Assembly (NCBI GenBank): GCA_002803225.1
Contig: NXFV01002078.1
Span: 1 to 43,835, forward strand
Source of the DNA: Gamarada debralockiae
Lineage: Eukaryota > Ascomycota > Leotiomycetes > Helotiales > Hyphodiscaceae
Direction of reading: 5' to 3'
DNA: 43,835 nt
Numbering within the stretch: position 1 is the first letter of the stretch; each line of letters starts with the position of its first letter. Positions 1 to 10,995 of the stretch are shown piece by piece. The position numbers and the translations under genes are program-made. The notes beneath the pieces are model-generated. The model searched no databases and was not told the origin of the DNA. It was given only the letters and a program-made list of their open reading frames with translations.

Positions 1-292
1 GCACCCACTGGTGTCCCATCGAAAGCGTATGTCCTCACGAACCGCAGCGCAGAGGTAACGAAAGCTTGACGAATGGCTTCTATTGAAACCATATTTGAAA
101 ACCCTTGCCCACCAGCAGCCCAGCCTCCAACTGAGATATGGCTCCGGGCTAAATTCCCCAAGCCCAGCGAGATCTCTGACTCTTCAACAACGCCGGTAAC
201 TATGTATCACGTCTCAAATTCAAACTCCTCGATTCCAACCGCAACGTATATAAAAACACAGTATGGTCTTGCGTAACCCTTCAACAACTCAA
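1..292 (-). pseudogene. GH18 class V chitinase relic, partial at left edge
   Basis: On the minus strand one frame reads a typical GH18 core: ISVGGWAAGG, then GFSNMVS, then RTYAFDG (about positions 20-140). These correspond to the beta-3 strand motif and the helix leading into the catalytic strand of class V chitinases, which hydrolyse chitin. The expected DGxDxDxE catalytic motif should follow FDG, but the sequence reads on as T-P-V-G into the window edge, so the acid/base glutamate is not seen. A TGA lies in the same frame at 207-209, between VGIEEFEFET and the rest. No start codon or leader is recognisable upstream. Family assignment rests on motif recognition. The pseudogene call is inference from the stop and the missing catalytic motif; an intron or rearrangement beyond the edge cannot be excluded. 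Confidence 0.6.
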
Positions 293-639
293 TCACCGCT
301 TGCTCAGCTACCGTGTGCCTGTGAATCTCGACGATTTTGGATCTGTCATCCAAGAAGTGTGTCGGCTAGGTTTGCTTCTTTTCTTCGTGCAAGCCCGTCG
401 TAATTTTGGAATTCCGCCGAAATAGGAACTGATGTTTATATCGAGAAATTGATACCATTGCTTGAGATACAAAATGGATTGGGGCGAATTCAACATGTTT
501 AAGCTCTGGGCTATTTCTGGGAGCTGCCTAACAGAGAAGTCTGGATGGTCGTTGCTTGAAGTTTTATGATTCTGAGTTACATTCTACCTGTTTTACGAGC
601 ATTCACTTCAATATTTGCAGTATACCTAAATGAAATCTT
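293..639. other. Intergenic, no gene recognised
   Basis: This lies between the chitinase relic and the 3' end of the alpha-glucuronidase gene. A short minus-strand open stretch continues upstream of the chitinase relic but resembles no family known to me. The 3' UTR of the GH67 gene should fall in the upper part. Confidence 0.5.
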
Positions 640-3314
640 CTAGTCGATAACCCCTGGTGGTAGTATTGCAACATAATCTAAAGGAGCTGGTTCAATACCA
701 TCAGGCGTTCCGACAATCTTTAGCATATCGCCCTTCTCAATCTTGATCCCGCGGAAGGTGATGCGCGTGGCTGAGTGGCCGTCTAGGTAGGTAGATGGTG
801 CATGACCAAGTGTATCCTCGTCATTGCCAATCCATTGTCCAAGCAAGCCATTGTTGAGGTAGATCTCCCAGTGCGACCTGCCCCCGATGAAATCATAGTA
901 ATTGACAGCGACATCGTACGTGCCAGAGGGAAACTCGAGCTTCGTCGTTGCTGTCCCAGTCGTGGTGTTGGTGGCTGTGACAATAGCTGTGTAGTTGGAC
1001 GCCATCTCGAAGGGGTTGACGGCGTATGTTACGTAGCCGTCCAACCTCATGCTCTCGGCTTCCACGCGCCATGGGTGATGACCAACTCGTCCAGCTTTAT
1101 CGGGGATGGCAGACAGATTCGAGTAATACACAGTGATGGCATCTCTCCAGACGATTGAATGGCCCGCTTGGTAAGTTAGGCGAAACAACACTTCGTTGTA
1201 TCGCTCGGCGTCGATCTTGCCCTGGAGTGACTCCCACTGCGTTGGGAAGGTCTGCGCAATCTCCGCACCGCTATAGTGCGCATCGTAGAAGTGCTGAATG
1301 ACTGTCTTTCCGGAGTGTAGACGCTGAGTGTAGTTGACGTGGTGGAACCACAAGAGAAGATTGTCGGGTGTAGTGTCGATGTTTTCGTACATCTCGTAAA
1401 TCTCGGGAGGATACTGACCGGAGAATCCAGTGCCGTTCCACACCGTCCGGTCCATACCGATGGATAAGTGATCCGCCCGAGTCCATTGGCCGTATCCATT
1501 GTTGTCCTGGGAGGCTGGATTGGGGCCGAAGTGAGTGTAGAGGATATCAGTCAAGGTTTGGATTCCGAGGTTGCCACTGTAGCTCTCGTAAGCGGGCCAG
1601 GATTCCATGGACATTTTGGTGATGGCGTTGATAACGGTACGGTCAAGGCCAAACGTGAGACGAATCCAGTCTTGCAAGATGCTCTGAGAATCGTCGGCAG
1701 GTTGCCAAGCCAGGCGACCATAAGCATAGAGATTGGACATTGCCAAGTGACTTCCCAGCCAGGTCGTGTTGGTGCCGACATTGACGACGGCAGCTGATCC
1801 GCCGAGACGTCGGTTGAAACGCTGGCCGGATATGATGTTGCGAACTACCGATGTCTTGTTGTCGACGCGAAGATCAAAGTCTAGGACTGTCTTCCAAAGC
1901 GGTGGAAGATAAACAAGATGGCACTGTTGTCCAAGGTATTCTTGAGCGACCTCAAGCTCGATTGCTGTGTTGGTGTTGTATAAATTAGCGAACAAGGGCG
2001 ATGTTGGTTCGCGAATTTGAAAATCGATGGGACCGTATTTGATTTGGATAATGACATTCTCGTCAAATCGGCCATCCAAATCTTTGAAAAATTGAACGGC
2101 GGCATTAGCTCGGTCAGCCCTCCAATCAGACTCGTTGAGCATATCGTAGACGAATGCCCTGAACATGACGACACCGCCATAAGGCTGAAGAGCCTTCGCG
2201 AAGAGGTTGGCCTGCAAGATCTCGGAGTCAGTATTTCCCAACAAGGTGGAATTTGGAGTTGTAACAATGTCTTTTGAGTCGTCTACTCTTAAGACAAGCC
2301 TAGAGAGTTAAAACTCGCAAGACATCCGGAGTAGGAAATAGTGCTCTGAGAATTAGGGAGGCTTACTCCATCGGCTAGAGTACGGTTGTAAGTCAATGGG
2401 CCTGGTTGACCTTCGGAGTTGGCCTTGACGAGATAGCCTGCAAAGTCGGGAACGCTATGGTAGATCAGATCGGTCATCTTTGTCCACCACGCAATGACTT
2501 CGTCATCGAGTGGATCGAAGGTAGTGAGATTGCTGAGAGCTGTGACACCAGACGTTGGAGAAGCAAAGTTGAGCGCAATGCCAATTTGAATGCCATAAGG
2601 CCTGAAAACGTCTGCAATTCGCCCTAAGCCTTGGATGTTTTGAGTGTTCAACAGAGAGGCGTTAGCATTAACGTTGTTGACGATGATTCCATTGATTTTT
2701 ATTGACGCCAACAAACGTGCGTATTCGGAAGCGCGCGTCAAGTCGCTGACAATCAGGCCATTTTCGAAGAAGATTGAAGGACCACCATAGCCACGCTCGA
2801 TGCTTCCGTCCATATTGTCCCATTGATTCACCCACCGAATCGGAGCGTTGGGGTTAGTGGCGTAGGCGACGTTGGAGAAGTTCCCCTGAGCAAGCATAGA
2901 TAGATATTCGAAGGCGCCGTATAAAGCACCGCGCTCGTTTTGACCAAGGATCTGAACTCCGTTGCTATAGGTGCTGAGCCAGAAGCCATCCTCCTCAAGC
3001 CGCGGAATCTCATGGGTGTTGCCACCGGCTTTGGTATATTCATTAACGGTACCGACAATCACAGACGAAGCTGACTGGATCGTGTGGTCAACGCTGACTT
3101 GCTTGCTTAAGATACCTTGAATACCCTTTTGCAATTCTAAGCCGGCGACAAAAACGGGACTGCTCTCGGTGCTGTTGAGAGCAACGATGTTGGAGGGAAC
3201 TGCGTCATGGTAGCAGTTGGTACAAGGCAAAGGTGCATAACGTAACCAGGCATTTAAGCCATTCTCCGAAGCAGCGAGGCCAACAGTGAGGAGTAAAAGG
3301 AGAACGTGCATCAT
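640..3314 (-). CDS. aguA: Alpha-glucuronidase, GH67, secreted
   Basis: This enzyme releases 4-O-methyl-glucuronic acid side chains from xylo-oligosaccharides outside the cell. There are two exons, 3314-2367 and 2211-640. The 155-nt intron (2366-2212, GTAAGC...TTGCAG) joins LADG to ANLFAKALQPYGG exactly as in the family. The product is 839 aa, the usual fungal AguA length. Residues 1-16 form a hydrophobic signal peptide, followed by the N-terminal NGLNAWLRYAPL signature. The catalytic acid is predicted as E301 in NSEGQPGP. The paired carboxylates are D379 in KYGPIDFQ and E407 in QEYLG; their 28-residue spacing matches the D365/E393 pair described for the Cellvibrio enzyme. Several N-x-S/T sequons fit secretion. 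No frameshift or stop is seen. Upstream lie a TATA box and XlnR/CreA-type sites, listed separately. Confidence 0.95.
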
Positions 3315-3372
3315 ACTTTTACTGCCAAGAATGAACTTTCTTTGTCCGCGTAGTCAGGGCACAACTTGCGCC

Positions 3373-3378
3373 TTTATA
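3373..3378 (-). promoter_or_regulatory. TATA box of the alpha-glucuronidase gene
   Basis: The minus strand reads TATAAA about 60 nt upstream of the ATG at 3314. This fits a short leader. Position and sequence are observed; function is inferred. Confidence 0.5.
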
Positions 3379-3463
3379 TCTCCCCTTCGCTGCGGCGATT
3401 TGCCATGGATGGAAGATGAAATGAGCATTCTATGTTGATTTAAACATGATGAAAGCATAAACT

Positions 3464-3701
3464 TCAGCCTAATAGTGGGGGAAGGAGGGGCCTCGTCGAT
3501 CAATGGGTAATTTAGACTCTTTGGATTCCCACACAGTGAAAACAATAAGTCGGGAAAACCCCCGCACAAGAAGCGCCATATCCTCCAATGATAGAAGCGG
3601 AAGAATTCAGGCTGTATTCCCCTGAAGTGACTCCTGGGAAGGAGATGATTGATGAAAAGAGAGGAGGTTGCAGTAAAATTGGTGCCGGACTGTCTTTAGC
3701 C
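3464..3701 (-). promoter_or_regulatory. Candidate XlnR/XYR1 and CreA sites
   Basis: The minus strand carries GGCTAAAG at 3694-3701, a full match to the GGCTAAA box bound by the xylanase activator XlnR in Aspergillus. A weaker GGCTRR match (GGCTGA) is at 3464-3469. SYGGRG-type CreA matches lie at 3475-3480 (GTGGGG) and, on the other strand, at 3560-3565. The mix suits induction by xylan and carbon catabolite repression of the downstream GH67 gene. Binding is not shown, and hexamers of this type occur by chance. Confidence 0.45.
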
Positions 3702-4640
3702 CGAGGGACGAGCCGCTTATGTAATAGATTCTAGTGATTAACCACGGCTCACGCATCAGCATCGTCAGACCACAAACCCCAAACCCTCTTAGCACGTCTA
3801 CCTGTCAAGAGCAGAACTTGGTCCTAATTACCGCTGTCAAGCAAGACTCGCGAACACCAAATGTCTGATATACACTGCCGCCACGGTATCCTGAGCACAT
3901 AAATAGGCGCTGTGCCCCTGGCTACACCGCTTTCTTGTTCAGGGAGGCGCAGCAGAATCTTACACAGCAGCCAATTTTGGACTTCAAATGGAGGAAGTTT
4001 CCTAGCAGAGTCATCTGCACGAAATTTACCTTCAATAATTAACACTCAAAGACTGCTCTCTCCGAATGTAGGAGTCCTTTGGCGAAGAAGCTCTTTTTTT
4101 CGGGCTTTGTAAGCAACAAGTGTTGCTCCCGAAAACCAAAGGAATTGCCTATCAAGCCCGTCCAGGAGAAAACGTCAATACGAGTTGCGGTTAGTTGTTG
4201 ATGTCAACGGCGCTCCAAAAAGGAGTTTACTTTTTGTGCTACAGATTCAAGAGCTATGAATACTTTCCACATTTGCACTCTGCCAAGCCGACCCCTGAGC
4301 GAAAGCGAGCTGCTTTGAAATACTCTGTTTTTGCCAAGTTGAGCAACGGACAGCGTACTGGCTAACCATCTTTGACTGAAGTTCATTATGAAATACTGCA
4401 GTACTAACCATTTGTTGACCTTGAAAATTGTCTCGGCAAAATGTTGTTTCGTCGGCGAGAAGAATGGCAATGAAAACGGTTGATGGGCTGAGAAATGCTC
4501 AGTACTCACTCGTGTTGTCAAGGAGGATTGGATCTATATAAACTTTCATTTTGCTTCAATGGCTTTCCGGAAACCACCTTAATTCAAAGCTCATTCAAAG
4601 CATTAATTGGGATTCAACGCACTCCAAAAACGCCAACGCC
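3702..4640. other. Intergenic, no gene recognised
   Basis: The short open frames here have no recognisable motif and overlap in several frames. Two GCCAAG hexamers occur at 4282 and 4333. Nothing else is supported. Confidence 0.5.
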
Positions 4641-4641
4641 A

Positions 4642-5287
4642 ATCACGGAAGTCGTGGTCCTGACCTTTCAGCCAGGCTCCTCAGTTACAGAGCCCCTAGC
4701 AGGTCTCTTCACAATCCCCTCCCGCCAACCAGTTTCCAGTCCGCTTATTATGCCCGCATGGGTTGACCAAGCGGACAAAGTCCAGCTACTGATTGGTACG
4801 TTTCATAATCTACTCTTCTAATCTTCATATCGGACCAGGACTGATGATCTTGTAACACAGAACGGGATGACATCTCTTCGCACCAAGCCTTTGAGAAATC
4901 CGGCGCCGATTATGTCGCCTTGATGCACTCGGTCCCATTCTAGCTGGCCCTCCTGAGATGCATCATGTGCACTTTGTTCCCTTGCTACAGTCCACGCTCT
5001 CATTCTCGACTCGAAAAGTGTGGGAGATATCCGTCTACCATTGCTCCCACCCTAACCTTCGAGCAGGATTTGGAAGAACTGTTGTCTTGTTGAAGAATAC
5101 CGACAGATTCAAGGGGGCTTCCAAGGGAAGAGTGGTTGAAGACAACGCCTTACAATTGCTCATTGAATGGGAGAGTGTGGAGTTTTATGACCGAGCGAAA
5201 CAGATGGCGGATATAAATGCTAAGCTTTGCGCTGTGAAAAGAGAGCGAGAGGGTGGAGATGTGGTACGTCAAGTTTTAAGACTGTGA
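4642..5287 (+). pseudogene. ABM-domain (dimeric alpha/beta barrel) protein, frameshifted
   Basis: Pieces of one protein are spread over three frames: TEVVVLTFQPGSSV, FQSAYYARM, VDQADKVQLLI, DDISSHQAFEKSGADY, ALGPILAGPPEMHHVHFVP, VWEISVYHC, and KGASKGRVVEDNALQLLIEWESVE. The order and pattern (two ferredoxin-like halves, each with an L-L-I-x-W-x-S/D-x-E/S-x-H type strand) are those of antibiotic-biosynthesis-monooxygenase-fold proteins. An intron of GTACGT...ACACAG near 4796-4862 still joins the frames. Frame changes are needed near 4725-4770, near 4925 and in a compensating pair near 5060-5090. No ATG sits in frame at the expected start, where ACGCCAATC is found. The protein text is well kept while the frame is not, so inactivation looks fairly recent. 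Confidence 0.7.
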
Positions 5288-5447
5288 ATGGAAATGAAGA
5301 GCATGTTATCTCGTGAATGACCCAGATTTCTTCACAGCTCCAATCATTCATAGCACATCTCTTCTATAAAATGTGATATTTTGCCTCCTCGACCTTCCTC
5401 CTTTCCTCCATCTATAAAATCTCTTACTGCTTATTACTTACCTAATA

Positions 5448-5892
5448 CAGTAAAACCTGGCTATAAGAATATCGTCGGTTCCAAGGGTTATATTCTAATA
5501 GGGGGGTATTCTTATGGGAAGGGTCACGTGAGACTGAAGTCTTCGAATTCGAATGACTCTAAAACGCTCAAACCGTAGAGTTTGATCGAAACGCATATAG
5601 ATTGCCTATTCTAGACTAGTCTCTAGGCTTGAAGAAGCTCGTGATCGCTTTCGAATACTTTGCTGCTCAAGATCAGTGATTGCACGACGCTTTTGAGAAG
5701 GTTTCAATAGTAGTAATAATGAGGGAGCCATTACTATAAGAATATTAGCTGTAGTTTGTAGGGTTGGGACTGTAGAATCATAAGAATATTCTTATCGGGA
5801 AAATATTTCTTACCTTCCACCAAAATATGCTAGGGACCGAGGGTCATATTCTTATTGGCCAGCTACAGGATTCTTATAGCCAGGTTTTACTG
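5448..5892. mobile_element. Pogo/Tc1-like MITE with 23-bp terminal inverted repeats
   Basis: The left end reads CAGTAAAACCTGGCTATAAG and the right end is its exact reverse complement, extending to 23 bp with AAT/ATT. Both ends are flanked by TA (5446-5447 and 5893-5894), the target duplication made by Tc1/mariner-pogo transposases. The 445-bp interior has no transposase coding capacity. Subterminal ATATTCTTAT-type motifs recur at both ends. This is a non-autonomous element that would need a pogo-type transposase elsewhere in the genome. Confidence 0.85.
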
Positions 5893-6553
5893 TACTTACC
5901 AAACTTAAGACACAAGAGACAACACATCACTCAGAGAGGCGAACAGCACAAACTCTCAGTTCCAAATAGATCGTAACAATAACAATGATCTAGTACTGCT
6001 GTACAACTCTCAATCGACCGGGGCCTCGAGTTCTGTGAGTTACCCAGCTGTCATGTATACGCAGGGTGTGCACTGACTAATTCCCTCCCTTCATAGCACG
6101 TGAACCGGAGCTTAGAGGCTAATGAGTAGTTCCAGGTTGTTTTCACGCCTTTTTATGTCGATTAACTGGTGGCAACGAGAGAGCTCTGAGGCCTGCGAGT
6201 TGGCATTTGCAACCCGTGAGCAGGTTGAGGAGCGTGAGATGTAGTAAAATTAACTTAAGACGTTGAGTCCTCACCTAATAAAACTCATTGACAGTAGAAT
6301 ACAATTTAAACTCAGTGCTCTTCAACTCCAAGAATTATCCAGGTACACCAAGAACGAATAGCCAACCCAGACATTTCCGCCAAAACTCCTTAAGCCTCAC
6401 CAGCCTGTAATCAAACAAACCTAGCCGAAACTACTAGCAAACATTTATTATTTCCAACATCATATATACCCAGTCCACACAACAGAGTCCGTGGACGTAT
6501 ATTGCAAATATCCCGGTACAACCTGACCTTTGGCGACAGCTAGTGAGGTCTCA
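5893..6553. other. Intergenic, no gene recognised
   Basis: This lies between the MITE and the 3' end of the bZIP gene. It should hold the bZIP 3' UTR. No coding pattern, repeat or RNA gene is seen. Confidence 0.5.
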
Positions 6554-7594
6554 TCATTCACATTCCAACCCCGAAATATCCAAATCCCAAAATTCACCAC
6601 CTACATTCGCCCCAAAATTGCTAATATTCGAATTGTTGGATATGGGAGAAGTGATGATCGGGCTATGGGGACTGCTGTGAGCTGGCAAGAATGGAGTTGG
6701 GGATTCCGGCGATGGCGAGCAGGATCTTGCTGGCGTTTGATTGCTCGTGCTGCAGCTGTCGATGCTGGGCGGTGTATATCGATGACTCCCGAAAGAGGAG
6801 TTGGCGTTCTCAGTGGCTTGAGGACTGTGAATAGCTGGTCCGGAATCGGCGGCCAAGGCTGAGTGATAGGAAGCTAGATATGGAGTTGTCATATGACATT
6901 GAGGTAGGGTTCCAAAATCACCAGTTTGCACACCAGAGATACTGTAACGAGAAACTCTGAACTGTTGGCCGTAGCTTGTGTAACCCATCGGCCCGGATAT
7001 ATCGCTTGAAGATGGTGACAAAGGCAAGCGGTTTTGACGAGTACCTGCAAATAGAAGACGTCGGTAATAGCACAGCTCCTCTTCCATGCGGCTCATCTGA
7101 GAATGTACGATGCTGTTCTCGTGGCTTGATGTCTCGAGTAGATTTTCCAGCTCCTCAACTTTGGCTTCAAGCTCCTTTGTGTGTCGTTCCTTTCTTTGAC
7201 GGAAGGCTCGTTGGGAAACGCGGTTTTGATCTCGACGTTTCTATCGCATTTCGTTCAGCCACTGAATCTTTGATTCCTGTGCTGGATTTGGACATACTAT
7301 AAGTTTATCATTCATATCACCCTTCTTGCCCTTTTTCTTCGAGTCCTCATCAGAGCCTCCATTCCACTGATCATCTTCCTCGAATTCCGCATCCGCTAAA
7401 CTACTGCGTCGCGATTTTGTGCTGCCTGAACCCTTTCTTGCCATTTTCAATTTTGAATCGTGCTCATTTTCCAAATAAGAGGATGAGTAGGCTTGATCGC
7501 CTAGCGATCCGTATTCATAGCCTCCTGGTGACTCCAGGTCGGCGAACTGATCCGAAGCCGGAAGCTGCCGCCAGTGGGATTTCGAGCGGGACAT
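6554..7594 (-). CDS. Yap-like bZIP transcription factor
   Basis: This is a nuclear DNA-binding regulator. Exons are 7594-7298 and 7240-6554, with a 57-nt intron (7297-7241, GTATGT...GCTGAAC...GATAG) that removes an in-frame TAG and joins MNDKLI to KRRDQNRVSQRAFRQRK. The product is 327 aa. Residues 1-99 are acidic and serine-rich with a Lys-rich patch (DSKKKGKKG). The basic region at about 100-120 carries N-x2-S-Q-x2-F-R, the fungal Yap/AP-1 variant of the bZIP signature. A leucine-zipper coiled coil (ELEAKVEELENLLE) follows. The C-terminal half is Ser/Pro/Thr-rich and disordered. No cysteine-rich Yap1 redox domain is evident, so it is not clearly a Yap1 orthologue. Upstream DNA carries a dense GCCAAG cluster (7725-8633). 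Confidence 0.88.
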
Positions 7595-7724
7595 TGCAAT
7601 GACGTTGCGGGATGAGGCTCCTAGGGTAAATCCAGTGGTTCTTGAAATATTCTAAGATGTATGTAATAATGAGTTTTGGACTACTTCGGTCTTGTAGGGT
7701 TGAGTTGTGCAATGCAGAATAGCA

Positions 7725-8633
7725 GCCAAGTGTGGAGAACGCTCTTTCTTAAATGTCTTGCCACCTTGATCCAAGATGAGCCATACCGGCATTCTATATT
7801 GCGAAGCATGACTGAGCGCAGAGTCTTCCGTATTTAGAAGGTCGAATATAGCTCTATTGTGGTCGGTGATGCTTGGCATGGGCAAATCCGCCAAGGAAAG
7901 GCTGACTTTTCAGCCTTCTGCTTTGCCAAGAACGCCGAGAGATATTGTCAATCATTCTTCAATCAAAGACGAGAGAGTTCAGGACATTCTGACGTATGAT
8001 CAGGCAAAATGAGTTCTTGGCGATCGTATTACCAATACATAGGTGTGCCGCCGGAGTATGGCGGTGACTGGCCAGCCTTGTGAGAGCGATTGTGCAGGCA
8101 GTGAGAATGGCCGATGCCAAGGCGGCGATTGGCTGAAAGTACATAACTCCCATTCTGGAAGGGCTTCTGGAAGGATATAATTCGAAGAGAACGATCAAAG
8201 ATTATGAGATTTCATGTTGCACAACAGATTGAAGTTTGATGCAAGCTGCTGAGTAAGGAGTTTGCCAAGAGTTTGGATGCCAAGAATTGAAACGCGACAT
8301 GGTCGCGTTCGAGTCAGCTTTTATCACGTTGCTGGACATTTTGGAGACTCAATGCACCTCATTGAGGACAATTGGTGGCATATTTGCTGTTGTGGCTTGG
8401 CAGCGTGACTTCTTGGCGTTTTGATCATGGACGCCATGAATGAGTTGATTTTGACAAAGCAAACCAAGCGGTCAGCAGAGACGGTCTACCGGGCGAAATG
8501 CACCAAAACATCTATTAGACACGCAAAGATTTCCAAAAACGGTCGAATAGCCTTGCAAGCGCAGGGTGACAGCCAATTTTCTGTGTAACATGAGATGGCT
8601 GCGGGTGTCGTGCGATATATAACTATTGCCAAG
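7725..8633. promoter_or_regulatory. Cluster of 11 GCCAAG (PacC-type) hexamers upstream of the bZIP gene
   Basis: GCCAAG is the preferred form of the PacC/Rim101 consensus GCCARG. Plus-strand matches start at 7725, 7890, 7925, 8116, 8264, 8279 and 8628. Minus-strand matches span 7872-7877, 8016-8021, 8396-8401 and 8412-8417. About 0.4 would be expected by chance in 0.9 kb on both strands. Seven of the 11 extend to GCCAAGA. The cluster sits 130 to 1040 bp upstream of the bZIP start codon, and no intact gene lies on the far side. Ambient-pH control of the bZIP gene is inferred. Confidence 0.6.
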
Positions 8634-9337
8634 ACTTGCCATATTCAATCTTTGTCAGTTTCGTCCGTGGTGTTCAAAGTCAGCAATATTCCTCTGCGGT
8701 TTCTTACCGTCTCGTACGATTTTGGTCTTCGGTAGCGACGCTTCTGCACCGAAATGGCCGTAATGGCGAATGGTTCCGCGTCTACCGCATCAAAGAATCC
8801 ACGCGAGGCCCGAGAGATGCAAGACTACCATCGTGGAGGCAATACGCATGCCGTGTGCTTCTTTTACTGGGACCTTCCCGTCTTTTGCGGGTCTCTGCCA
8901 CATGGTAGCTGCAACTAACAATGCAGGAGGTCCTGGACAAAGTTCCGTCACTGTGTCGTTCGGTGGCAGTTGCCATCGAGCCGCTCCCCTTGGCGCGAGA
9001 CAGTCGACCTGCGAATTCCGAAAGTTCTATTGGGTCTCTGCTTCTACAAGGCTGAATGGTAGCTTCAACTTTCAAGATGTGGCTTTGTGGCGTGGAAAGA
9101 TTCCTACATTAGGGCACTTTCATTATAAGCTGCGCCGCGCTTCCTATACCAGAAGATCAACCACTGCGTCGTCTGTTGAAAGCCCAGAGTCGGTTCTCAA
9201 TCCTCGAAGTATTGTATGATTGCTGTCTCTACAATTCAGCATGCCTTGCTCTGCCAAACCTTGGCGGGTCTTGATGTTAGAACCTCGCGATTGATAACTC
9301 GTACTGAGTCTGGTATTGATTCGGATCCAAAGAAATC
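8634..9337. other. No supported gene
   Basis: The plus-strand open stretches at 8636-8908 and 8770-9219 overlap each other and resemble no family I know. They may be leader or decayed DNA belonging to the pseudogene that follows. Confidence 0.4.
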
Positions 9338-10995
9338 ATGGTCCGAAGTGGTGGGCCCAGCAGAGGATGTCGCATCTGTCGGCAAAGAAGAATCAAGGTG
9401 GGCCTAACCTCACTCCTCTTGACTCGATAAGTAACGGCTTGTCGTATGTTTTGGATGGGGCGGGAATACTGATTAACAGTGCCCAGTGCGATGAGGCAGT
9501 ACCTCTGTATGCAATGCACATCGCCTTTCGGCAATGCCCTGGCCCAATCACTGGCATTTTCTTCAACGGCACGGCATCTAAAGTAAGAATGAAGGATAGA
9601 GCTGCTGTCACTGGCCTTGGCAGGAGAGTATTGACAGAGAAAATCGGGCCTGGGACTAAAGACCTAGGGGCTGCTGAGCACGTGATAGCCAATATTGAGT
9701 CTCATTTGGAAGACACTCCCATGGTAGTACCCCTTTCTTTGCTGGGCAAGCCTTGGATATTTCAACGCCCCAGAAATAGTAGGAGTCGGCGTTGACCCGT
9801 TTTGGACCCTGCCCATTAAACTTCAAACAACCACACAGAGGATCTTCCATCACTGTGAGCCTAATTCCAACCTGAGATTGCGTGAGATGTGCTCACCTTC
9901 GACCTCGCTAATCGATCCAGGGTTCAACGTGATGTCCAAAGCCCTCATTAGTCATTCCTTTAGGCCCTATCGATCCCATGCAAGATGTTTGGCTACCAAT
10001 GATATTTTCCGACCACCTCCTAGTTCAATCCACGCTCTTCACCACTTCGGCCCATCTATTTTCGCTTCAAACCTCGGGTAAGCATGAATTGGGAATACAA
10101 AGGGTAGACGTTAGCGCTGCTGAATCGAAGACTGGCGGACTCAAACGGGGCAGTGACTGATATCACCGTTGCGACCGTGCTAGGTTTTATTCATGAAAGC
10201 ATCGTAATAGGTAATGTCGAGCACACAAAGATACATATGGATGATTTGGAGAAAATGCTTGCTATCAGCATACCGACGCGAAACCTGATGATCCAGGAGA
10301 TTCTTTTCTGGACTGACCTACTCGGTTATGCTTCCGCGCGTACTCCTTTACGCGGCTATCCACCGATGCCTCTGACCGTCGTTACTCAACTACATTGCCT
10401 CCCTGTCTTCCTCTACCGTACCACGGTCACATCTCTATGTCGCGGATTTCAACCACTATTCACAAACCTGATCTTCCAACCACTTATCGATTTATTACAT
10501 GAACTGCGCTGCTTGACGATCGCGTTCCACTTCTCGTCTTGCAAAGCGCACTTTGAGCTCCTGATTTTCACCCAAATGTGCACCAATGTTACTCGACATC
10601 TCCGTGCTGCCCCAGCCAAAAATTTTGACGCCGCTTTCGGAACTTGGGGAATTGCCTCGATACTGTTCGTCGATCTGATTCTGCTTTCCGATGCAACAAC
10701 CTTCTTTGCTCAGCCGGCGACTTACAGCTGCTCTCGAATTCTTACCGATCAGCGACGCTCTACCTCTAATCAGGAAACTCATCGTCTGGTCTCTTTACAT
10801 CGGGAACGCTGCAACTGTGAACAGCGAAGCGGGACACTAGTTCTTAGAACAAATTTTCAATGCACTTGTCATTCAAGGCCTGCGGAATTTACAGCTGTGA
10901 AGAGCGTGATTGTGGAGTTCTTCTGGGCTGATGGAATTTGCGACACATTCTTGATCTCAGTCTTGGAGAAGTCAATGTCGACAATGTTGCGTTGA
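9338..10995 (+). pseudogene. Zn2Cys6 transcription factor with fungal-specific TF domain, decayed
   Basis: The ATG at 9338 opens MVRSGGPSRGCRICRQRRIK, the first half of a binuclear zinc cluster. An 89-nt intron (9398-9486) then joins to CDEAVP. The second half (C-M-Q-C-T-S and R-Q-C-P-G) can only be read by changing frame twice within about 45 nt, so C4 and C5 are lost in the continuous frame. Further on, WLPMIFSDHLLVQSTLF (near 9986) and VATVLGFIHESIVIGNVEHT...NLMIQEILFWTDLLGYASA (10153 onward) match the middle homology region of such regulators, again in shifted frames. KLIVWSLYIGNAATVNSEAG and FFWADGICDTFL mark the C-terminus. At least five frame changes are needed. The ancestral protein would have been about 450-500 aa. 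Confidence 0.75.

Noticed and set aside
6530..6862. Plus-strand open frame over the bZIP 3' end
   Set aside because: Antisense to the Ser/Pro-rich tail of the bZIP protein, with no domain.
7241..7297. In-frame TAG upstream of the bZIP basic region, suggesting a pseudogene
   Set aside because: The TAG is the last three bases of a 57-nt intron with donor, branch and acceptor motifs.
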